A stretch of DNA of 64,000 nt, taken from positions 1 through 64,000 of IMG/VR virus record IMGVR_UViG_3300045825_000261; one strand, given 5' to 3'. The translations under genes and the position numbers were made by a program. Positions 58,001-64,000 of this stretch are shown here, in pieces. The notes below the pieces were generated by a model, which was given only the letters and a program-made list of their open reading frames with translations, had not been told where the DNA came from and made no database searches. The DNA is from a virus. Position 1 is the stretch's first letter. Each line of letters begins with the position of its first letter.

Positions 58001-59098
58001 CACGTCCCAAAACAAGGATGGTGGATACACTCTGGTAACGAACGCGATTCTTGCAGATGGAAGCAGCGGCACTAAGACTTGAACGTTGCCGGATGGGTCA
58101 TTTACGGGACTAACATTTGTCTTAAGAACCATTTTTCTACCACTACCGTCGCCATAAAACGATGTTGAGAAAAAGTTAAATGGCGTTGTCGGAGTAACAT
58201 CTACTCTTGCCCAAAGCCCCCATCCCGCGTACTTGTAAGGTGGGCCACCCGCGCTCACGGTAGCGGTTACTCTTAAAGCGTTTCCGTAAGAGCCGTCTGG
58301 TCTAGGTAAAATATCAAAGCCCATGAGCGTACTTGCGTCGCTAAAGTTAAATAGGCCAAGCGGCCCCTTTTCAGCGTTAGGGGGAACGCTGAATGTCAAT
58401 TCCATCGCGGATGACGCTTCTGCGGCGAGCATTGCGTTTCCAATTCTATTCGCAAGCGAACTGTATTTTGCGTCAGAGGTTGTTCTCCAAGCGTGGTACA
58501 GAGCAAGCATCAGATAATTGTCACCGTCATTCGCTGTTGATTGTGTCGTGGGTTGGTGAACCATCGGCCACCCATCCACAGCGCCCCACCGCTTTGATAG
58601 CGTTCCGTTTCTGTATGAGTAAAATAACTGCAACACCGTGCCTATCGCTACTGTCGAAAGTATAGGAACAAGCGTTGACATTGCGCCTGCTGAAAAGCTA
58701 TTCTCAATCGGTTTTGTTGTATCGACATAATTTGTGCTATCGCCTGACGATATTACTGCCATAAAATCTGGGCTTTTCATAACAGCGGCATTTACGCCGG
58801 TTGCAAAAGCCCCACGCACCCATGTCACATCACCACCAAACCAGCTTTGTGGAATAATTACTCGCTTACCTGTAGCGCCACCTGAAACAACAACAAACTC
58901 GGCGGGTAGGGAATTGAAGTTTAGAGCAGAAATTGACCCGCTCATGTTTGACTGCATCGGCTCACCGCCAACAAAGTCAGACTGCGCGTGAGACAACCCG
59001 TTTGACATTCGCGGATATGGCGCAACGTAGTGAGTGTGCAGGTCAGAGTTGAAACCTCTTGCGATTGCTGCTCCAGACAATGTGCTTAATGATGGCAT
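55007..59098 (-). CDS. Large tail spike with SGNH-hydrolase domain
   Basis: 1363 residues from ATG 59098. The frame stays open a further 42 codons upstream, but this region overlaps the preceding gene and has no ribosome binding site. Regions: a helical hairpin segment (~140-230), beta-rich stalk domains, an Ig-like segment (~595-690), an SGNH esterase (~895-1085) with GDSLTHG, WAGRNN and DWLHLN (Asp/His dyad), and a lectin-like beta-sandwich C-terminus (~1210-1363). Likely deacetylates host surface polysaccharide. Confidence 0.7.
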   Translation of the reverse strand: MPSLSTLSGAAIARGFNSDLHTHYVAPYPRMSNGLSHAQSDFVGGEPMQSNMSGSISALNFNSLPAEFVVVSGGATGKRVIIPQSWFGGDVTWVRGAFATGVNAAVMKSPDFMAVISSGDSTNYVDTTKPIENSFSAGAMSTLVPILSTVAIGTVLQLFYSYRNGTLSKRWGAVDGWPMVHQPTTQSTANDGDNYLMLALYHAWRTTSDAKYSSLANRIGNAMLAAEASSAMELTFSVPPNAEKGPLGLFNFSDASTLMGFDILPRPDGSYGNALRVTATVSAGGPPYKYAGWGLWARVDVTPTTPFNFFSTSFYGDGSGRKMVLKTNVSPVNDPSGNVQVLVPLLPSARIAFVTRVYPPSLFWDVSNVVYDADHIDHRYVSSYVNPGGVVSFLEIEDVANSRMVNEFSFNFNGSGTGYAGFVFNAASGTSLGSTNYNFDFYSSVAGSVVFSAKDSAGTTFACTKSVVIGWQSLSIKWVGVAPSFSQTTFAHPAVEFKVEPSNTMTTGKFIINRVRYDSIKTMASNVLTTLNGFQFEFQTNALGTPYEVWFGSVRVDQTVNDGTIADPNRYLGIPRWTYQWTKTQAGASRQEINSMLVTPSVIGVGSASIVGASASSGLAVQYNTTTPSVCYISGNFVVGLSAGVCEIVASQPGNADYFPAPTISKLVTVSQGAAMTTLPLSSSLLPSAGNAPVSLIRASDATVVDYSGALKSVKQNWPRFEGGRLTENHISTQDMTLPAWQKWQSGTGTPPIVTQSGTMSNGRPAYRVQMNAGAGTLASDFCQVIYPTTFSFGSSGTISFLAKSNTGLPQSVMISCAPYLYGAEVVIGAVEKEYFVTQKYSSNLMNFEISISKNSYNRNSQAVDILISECMYEDVTNLADTNPSIFVGDYRWDVNHLSGTKLACYGDSLTHGNGVSPLIPYGEQIARAHNWPSPDIRGVDGETSTQILNRLISDITLFNKHVIIWAGRNNYYDQTTILADIAAMVAAVGHTNYLVLSIINGDTMLYITPSTSEYIGGVGYSQIQSTNLQLSATYGARFVDVTTPLINAYNSSVPQDVIDFANGVPPSSLRYDWLHLNSAGYEVVANTVFAAGAAVLGWTNGAYVPVQTLPELLVEPPRTNHFLYSSAPMTQESLTLAVGTYTVWLSGFGTVAVAAGTATLSATGAATYSSSFTFDVTSAGTVIYTVSGLVNFVQAEDGPNVTSYIATGAVPKFRDGDMVSVTSVGTIGTIACTISLEWTPKTTTGAIECLALSKVDTANWLGITRENNTINMHKSIAGVLFSATVAMQIATGTKYKVCGSCGAAGVEIVCNGSSGTSNPDTSFAAISQTVEFGHSSVDSKKISNINLQPTQASLAEMIARTL

Positions 59099-59100
59099 GG

Positions 59101-60396
59101 CTATGCGTAAATTGATTGGTTTGCGAAAAACTCGAACTGAGCGTTTCCGGTCTTTATTACGGTGTACGAATAAACATCTGTTGCGTTGGAGCTTCCGGAT
59201 ACGGGAGCGATTCCGCCTGACCATTTTGGAGTAACTACCACCCCATCAACTTTATAGATGGTCGGGTAGAATGTCCCAGTTGTGTTTTTCACAATAAGAG
59301 TCACGGTTACTGACTGCCCTACTGCTAATTCCGCATCCAGCGCCTTTGTAGCACTTGCTCTAATGTTTAAGATGCAGTTTGCGGTTGCGGCGGTTCCGTA
59401 AAACAATATTCCTTGAGTGTCTATATCAAAGTCTATTGTCGCCGGCACAACTGTCGCTATCGTTGCTGCCTCAACCATTGTGTGAATTGATGCCACGCCA
59501 GTAAATGACGGATTTGCAGACGAAGCTTTTTTTAACGCAAGGTCACTTAGGTGATCTTGAACTGTTGCACCCACGAGTCCAGTTATTGCTGCGCTTTGTA
59601 TCGTCGTCGCCGTTAGTGTTGCTGCCGCCGCTGCGCTTGCTGCTGCTGCATTTTTTGAAGCGAGTGCGGCTGCGGCTGATGAGGCGGCGTTTGTCTCGGA
59701 CGTCAATACGCTTGAGGCTGATGATGCTGCCGCCGCTGCGCTTGCTGCTGCTGCCGTGGCTGAGTTTGCGGATGTTGTGATCGCTACCGTCATCGCGGCA
59801 GATGTCGCGCTTGCTGCCGCTGCTGTGGCTGAGTTTGCGGCGCTTGTAGCGGAGCTTGCCGCATTTGCTACCGAAGTGGACATGGACGTTGCTGAGTTTG
59901 CCGCCGTGGTTGCTGAGTTTGCTGCTGCCGTGGCTGAGTTTGCCGCTTCTGTTGCTTTGGCTGTTGCGGAAGTGACTATTGCAGCCCCCGCTCTTTGTGT
60001 TCCAGCTATCGTACCTACGGTAAACTGATTCCCCATGTAGTCCGACAAAGTTGTCGTGTCTGCCGTGGACGACAGATACGATTGCAGTTCTGTCAGCGTT
60101 ATTCCGTATCTGTATATTAAGTTCGCAAGGCTCGCCGCAATATCGGCCTGTAGCGTGCCGGTGAAGTTTCTAACTATCGCATATGGAACGCCAGTCTCGG
60201 CCGATTCAAGATACGGAGTTCTCAGCGTGATGCTTAAATCATTAGTGACAGACAAAACTTCGTAAAACTTCGAGCCGTCACGAGTCAATAAATCACCCAT
60301 CAACACTTGTGTTGACCACAGCGTACCGACGCCAGTTACCGCCGTACTTCCTGTCGTAAGTGTTGCCGTACCAACTCTATACCATTGATTAGCCAT
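59101..60396 (-). CDS. Tail fibre with anchor domain and Ala/Ser/Thr repeats
   Basis: A 431-residue fibre. Residues 1-~110 form a beta-rich anchor (WYRVGTATLTTGSTAVTGVG...), typical of phage fibre N-domains. Residues ~145-275 are an Ala/Ser/Thr/Asn coiled-coil shaft (ANSATAAANSATT), then a C-terminal beta head (FTGVASIHTMVEA). Probable adaptor or partner of the large spike gene downstream, two bases away. ATG 60396 after GAGGGCAAGCA. Confidence 0.65.
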   Translation of the reverse strand: MANQWYRVGTATLTTGSTAVTGVGTLWSTQVLMGDLLTRDGSKFYEVLSVTNDLSITLRTPYLESAETGVPYAIVRNFTGTLQADIAASLANLIYRYGITLTELQSYLSSTADTTTLSDYMGNQFTVGTIAGTQRAGAAIVTSATAKATEAANSATAAANSATTAANSATSMSTSVANAASSATSAANSATAAAASATSAAMTVAITTSANSATAAAASAAAAASSASSVLTSETNAASSAAAALASKNAAAASAAAAATLTATTIQSAAITGLVGATVQDHLSDLALKKASSANPSFTGVASIHTMVEAATIATVVPATIDFDIDTQGILFYGTAATANCILNIRASATKALDAELAVGQSVTVTLIVKNTTGTFYPTIYKVDGVVVTPKWSGGIAPVSGSSNATDVYSYTVIKTGNAQFEFFANQSIYA

Positions 60397-60435
60397 TGCT
60401 TGCCCTCATAATTCTTACATAGTAACACTCAGAGT

Positions 60436-60457
60436 TAAATATGTCATTTATGACTTA
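60436..60457 (-). promoter_or_regulatory. Operator-promoter of the fibre/spike unit
   Basis: Minus strand TAAGTCA-TAAA-TGACA then TATTTA (60436-60441). A single operator before the late fibre genes. Confidence 0.65.
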
Positions 60458-60461
60458 TTTC

Positions 60462-60734
60462 TTACGCTAAAACATTCGCGCTCAACCACTCAGCTTCCGA
60501 ACAAACAAAATTAAGCAGGTTATCGGCATAAACGTATGACCAGTTCGGTAACGGAACATCGACCACCGATTTTGCTGAAGCCATGCTGCGACTGCGTGCC
60601 GCCGATTCAGTTTCATAGGATTCAACGATGATTTGCATGTGGCACGTCGCCATATCCAAATAAAACTCAGCCGGTACATGGAAGGCAACTGAACGACCGT
60701 CTGGCAATGTCTTTGCTAAGTGTAGGATACTCAT
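60462..60734 (-). CDS. Hypothetical tail-region protein
   Basis: A 90-residue protein, ATG 60734 overlapping the tip gene stop (ATGA). Contains LPDGRSVAFHVPAEFYLDMATC and a helical C-terminus. No family recognised. Its location directly after the tip attachment gene suggests a tail assembly or chaperone role. Confidence 0.5.
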   Translation of the reverse strand: MSILHLAKTLPDGRSVAFHVPAEFYLDMATCHMQIIVESYETESAARSRSMASAKSVVDVPLPNWSYVYADNLLNFVCSEAEWLSANVLA

Positions 60735-63700
60735 ATCTGGTTTCCCCCTATACCCGCTTGAGCTGTATTGAATGTCGTTATCTGTGCCAATAAAGCGTTC
60801 AACGAGGCAGTCGCGGTGGTTAGAGCTGGAATATTGATAGCTGGCGTTCCTGTGGTTGCAATGCCTTGAGAGGTTAGAGCCGCCAGCAATGCTGTGTATT
60901 CTGAGCGGATTACCACGCCATTCGGGTTAAAAAATTCAATCCCCGCCATACCCGGCGCACCTGCTCCACCGGGCAGTCCACCTGCAATGTTGTGATAGCC
61001 ACCGCCGCCTCCGCCGGAACCATACCCAATCCCGCCGACCCCGTAATACCCATAACCCACCCCGAAATTATCAGAGCCTATGCCTCCGCTCCCTGCGCTC
61101 GGCCCTCCAAAACTACCTGATGCGCCATTGCCTGCTAATTGATTACCGTTACTGGTTGTGCGTGCCACCCCACCAGTAACACCTGCCGCAGCAGAAACAA
61201 GTCCAGCCACTCCGGTAGCGACTGCGGATGCCCCGACCGTTAGTGTATAAGTAGCGCCGGGTGTCAAACCATTAAAAGTAGCTATAACAACCGCGCCTGC
61301 CGTTCCTCCGGCGCCATAGTAATATCCCGCCCCTATCGCCCATGATGGATTTGGATTGCCCGCCGTGCCATTTCCCCCGCCGCCAACTAGTGTCACTCGC
61401 ATCGAGGTTTTATCTGCTGGTACGGTAAGTGTGTACGTGCCAGGGGTCAGGTAATTTGTTGTTATTCCGACCAACTTAGTTATATCAACCGTACCAGCAG
61501 ATAACGATCCTCCGAAAGTGCCTGTCGCACCGGTAATGTCACCAGAAAATGTTCCCCTTGCTGCGTTTAAATTTCCCGAAAATGATCCGTTGCCTGTAAT
61601 TGCTAGACCGTTTCCATTTATCTGTGCAGCGGTGACGCTGCCATCAATGATCAGATTGCCGTTGATACCTACCGCACTGATGCCGCCAAGCGTACCCACC
61701 TGAAACGCTGGAATCGCACCTGTGCCGTTGGGCTGTGATATTGCAAACTTGTCACACGCAAAGATCACAGCAGAGCCCACGCCAGTTGAGCCCAGTTGCA
61801 TCGCTGCATATGTTCCATTCGCTTGAGCCTTGATCGTATATGTCGCACTCAAGCCTGTTAGCGCACTGGCGTTTGCGCTAGAGGTGGTCGCAACGCCAGA
61901 AATCTGACCGGCGAGATTTGCCTGAACTGTATTTATGCTCGTTACCGCCGAGCTAATCGCGTCCGTTCTCGCCGTTGCTTCGGCGGCTATTGCTGCTGCG
62001 TTGGCTCCAGTCGATGTCGTCAATGTGCTAACTTGTGTTGCTAGAGAGTTTGTTGTTGTGGTTAGCGCGTTTTGAGCTGCCACCACGCCAGCTATGTTCG
62101 CGTCAGTCTGTGTCGCCAGCGCTTGACGAGCAAGAGACTCCGCACCGAGAGCGGTTATTGTGTTTGTTACCGAGTTTTCTGTTGCTATAAGTCGATTAGT
62201 CAGCGTGCCATTTACAGTCTGCCTTAGCGCCTCAGCGCTCAACAGCCCCGTAATCACTGCGGTTGCGGAGCTTGCTTGACTCGCAATGTAGACCGGATCA
62301 GTAATCATTGCCAATGGCGTAGCTAGACTTGAAACCATCTGACCTAAGCCAATTGACGCATTTAGTTGAGTCAGTAGTGACGTAGAGTCTAAGGTGTAAA
62401 CAAGGCTCGTAGACAACCACCCAGAAAACAACCCAGATGCGTTTTTGGTGCGAATGTAGTAGTTAAATGTTCCGGCTGTCATTTGTCCAGTATGCACATA
62501 CGATGTCATTGGCCAGGGCAGTGTTGTGACAATCGTTGCATCAATCTGGTTTCCGGTTGCGCTTCTCCAGACCTCAACATTGTCAGAGCTTACAACGGCA
62601 GCGCCATACATCCACGACAAGTTGATCTGAAACGACCCCTGTGCCGCCGCAAACGTAGCTATAGCTGCCGGTGGGGGCAATTGCCCCGCAGACGAGAAAG
62701 TGGCGTAGGTTGGCTGCGATGCGATTCCAAACATGTTCACGGCAACTATCGTAAACGAGTACACGCCCGCCATAGAGTTTAGCAGGTCAAATGTCGGCGT
62801 GCTTACCGATGTCGTCACTGGGTTTGTTTGGTTTGCGCCAGTTCTGCTCCATGTGACGTTGTAGTAGCTTGCCTGCCCAGTCCATGAGACAAGCAACTGA
62901 AGACCAACTGTGCCTGGAGCAACCTGATATTGCGCCTCGGCTATTGTGACATTGGTGGGCGCAACAACAAGACTGGAGTTTATTGACGAGGTTAAGGGCG
63001 CTGTCAGTATTGTGCCGCCATCTATGCTCGCGTACTTTGCGGGATTGTGTTCAACTGCGGTAATCAAATACTCCGACGCAGACTCGCTCTGACTTACTCC
63101 AATCACTCTAGCGAGAAGCGGAACCAAGTTTGCTTCGGCTATAACCCACATTGCTCCCGGCAACGGGACCTGAGTAAGTGCGGCATTCCAAGTGATACTT
63201 GCGGTAGTTACACCCTGCTGATTTATAATAACGTCTGCAAATGTCCCGTCAGGTAGTCTTATCGACATCGTAGGCACTGGACCGGCAGTCAGAGTAACTG
63301 GTGCATCTAGCGTCGCCGTTGTTGCGGTACAGGCTATCAGGCGACCGCCTAGGCGCCTCCCCGCACGGCTGGGGTCTTGAATCTTCACAACGTCGCCAGG
63401 AATACACAGCGACGAGTCTATGCCGACTCTGAATGTGATAAATGATGACTCAAACTCCTCAGTGTGAAGAATCCACAAACCCGCTCTATGTGCCTGACCT
63501 CGTGATGTACATCCGAACGCCGTAACGTCTAACTTGCGAACACCAAGTTGCGCAATTAAGGCGGGGTTATCAACGTACTCAATTACCTGCTTGTAATACT
63601 GGGTTGGGTCATTCCACGTCACCTGAACAACACTATGACGATCTTTGCGAGATGCGCCGGAGTAATTGAATATCCCGTCAACCACGTTGGCCGGAGTAAA

Positions 63701-64000
63701 TATCATGCTTGGAGCGGTTGGCGCGTCTTGTGTAAAGTTCACCATTCCGCGCCAATACGCCATTCCTCTAAATGCTGACGAAATGTCGGAGATTATCTTG
63801 TACGCATCCGCCTGTGTTTGAATTGCAGTATTGATGGTGAAGCGCGGCTCAAGACTTCCAAATCCGTCACTTACCATCCCGTCGCAATACATTCCTATCT
63901 GATACAGTGCAGAAACATTCACGTTGGCTGGAGTAATGTACTGACCGAGACCGTATCTGGTCTCGGTCAGTAGGTCGTACATGATCCAAGCGGGGTTACT
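60731..64000 (-). CDS. Tail-tip host-specificity protein (J-like), incomplete
   Basis: The frame runs off the right end, so the N-terminus is missing; 1089 residues are visible. The first ~320 match the lambda J core (FTQDAPTAPSMIFTPANVVDG, VTWNDPTQYYKQVIEYVDNP). Fibronectin-III-like domains follow (~345-540), a helical segment with repeated NA(L/I)T (~560-700), then beta domains. The last ~200 residues carry a Gly-rich segment (YYGAGGTAGAVV, YGSGGGGGGYHN), suggesting a polyglycine-helix adhesin tip. Confidence 0.85.
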   Translation of the reverse strand, partial: SNPAWIMYDLLTETRYGLGQYITPANVNVSALYQIGMYCDGMVSDGFGSLEPRFTINTAIQTQADAYKIISDISSAFRGMAYWRGMVNFTQDAPTAPSMIFTPANVVDGIFNYSGASRKDRHSVVQVTWNDPTQYYKQVIEYVDNPALIAQLGVRKLDVTAFGCTSRGQAHRAGLWILHTEEFESSFITFRVGIDSSLCIPGDVVKIQDPSRAGRRLGGRLIACTATTATLDAPVTLTAGPVPTMSIRLPDGTFADVIINQQGVTTASITWNAALTQVPLPGAMWVIAEANLVPLLARVIGVSQSESASEYLITAVEHNPAKYASIDGGTILTAPLTSSINSSLVVAPTNVTIAEAQYQVAPGTVGLQLLVSWTGQASYYNVTWSRTGANQTNPVTTSVSTPTFDLLNSMAGVYSFTIVAVNMFGIASQPTYATFSSAGQLPPPAAIATFAAAQGSFQINLSWMYGAAVVSSDNVEVWRSATGNQIDATIVTTLPWPMTSYVHTGQMTAGTFNYYIRTKNASGLFSGWLSTSLVYTLDSTSLLTQLNASIGLGQMVSSLATPLAMITDPVYIASQASSATAVITGLLSAEALRQTVNGTLTNRLIATENSVTNTITALGAESLARQALATQTDANIAGVVAAQNALTTTTNSLATQVSTLTTSTGANAAAIAAEATARTDAISSAVTSINTVQANLAGQISGVATTSSANASALTGLSATYTIKAQANGTYAAMQLGSTGVGSAVIFACDKFAISQPNGTGAIPAFQVGTLGGISAVGINGNLIIDGSVTAAQINGNGLAITGNGSFSGNLNAARGTFSGDITGATGTFGGSLSAGTVDITKLVGITTNYLTPGTYTLTVPADKTSMRVTLVGGGGNGTAGNPNPSWAIGAGYYYGAGGTAGAVVIATFNGLTPGATYTLTVGASAVATGVAGLVSAAAGVTGGVARTTSNGNQLAGNGASGSFGGPSAGSGGIGSDNFGVGYGYYGVGGIGYGSGGGGGGYHNIAGGLPGGAGAPGMAGIEFFNPNGVVIRSEYTALLAALTSQGIATTGTPAINIPALTTATASLNALLAQITTFNTAQAGIGGNQI

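Noticed and set aside
448-60457. LexA (SOS) boxes as the explanation of the operators
   Set aside because: LexA sites are CTGT-N8-ACAG; the sites here are AGTCA-N4-TGACT, a different half-site and spacing.
63080-63110. TGACTTA in the tip gene as another operator
   Set aside because: The left half does not match (GACTC), so this is probably a chance occurrence of the heptamer.

Overview
This window is part of a temperate tailed-phage (or prophage) genome. All recognisable genes but two lie on the minus strand, packed in overlapping ATGA/TAATG series behind Shine-Dalgarno sites. Integrase, excisionase-like protein, Xre-type repressor and a tRNA-Cys mark it as temperate. A lambda-J-like tail-tip protein (60731 to the right edge) and long fibre genes suggest a siphovirus-like tail. 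Terminase, portal and capsid genes must lie outside the window. The tRNA, the M15 endolysin and the promoter types fit a proteobacterial host, which I cannot name more closely.

Layout, left to right (transcription mostly runs right to left). (1) 1-13.8 kb: small early or accessory genes, including a frameshifted RadC-like gene, DUF2958-like, a kinase-like protein, an HD-fold protein with a damaged active site, a DnaQ-like exonuclease, a gene interrupted by TGA, MazG-like proteins, a P-loop kinase, ThyX and zinc ribbons. (2) 14-31.8 kb: nucleotide metabolism, replication and recombination, with B12-dependent ribonucleotide reductase, RuvC, an HNH endonuclease, SbcC/SbcD, RecA, 5'-3' exonuclease, ssDNA-binding protein, a DnaE polymerase carrying a C-terminal uracil-DNA-glycosylase-like domain, and a sigma-factor-like protein. 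(3) 31.7-35.3 kb: a CobS-like AAA+ ATPase and a CobT-like VWA protein. (4) 35.3-38 kb: the lysogeny module, with repressor and excisionase on plus, integrase on minus, an att-like region and tRNA-Cys. (5) 38-47.9 kb: guanylate-kinase-like enzyme, ATP ligase, WGR protein, primase, DnaB-like helicase, an Hfq-like protein and PhoH. (6) 48-64 kb: metallophosphoesterase, holins, endolysin, fibres, spikes and tail tip.

The strongest overall signal is a dispersed palindromic operator, TAAGTCA-N4-TGACTTA, found at about 30 places. Nearly all lie in the short gaps just upstream of transcription units, and many touch a TATAAT-like -10 box. The sites stand before the DNA metabolism, chelatase-like, lysis, fibre and excisionase genes. 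The inference is that one regulator, most simply the small Xre repressor at 35624-36070, silences almost every promoter individually in the lysogen. This recalls the stoperators of mycobacteriophage L5, but the site here is symmetric and built into promoters.

Other notable points are the DnaE-UDG fusion, the Hfq-like protein, the pairing of a B12-dependent reductase with CobS/CobT homologues, a hairpin that would hide a ribosome binding site, and several damaged genes (RadC frameshift, internal TGA, truncated SleB, HDxxED loss).
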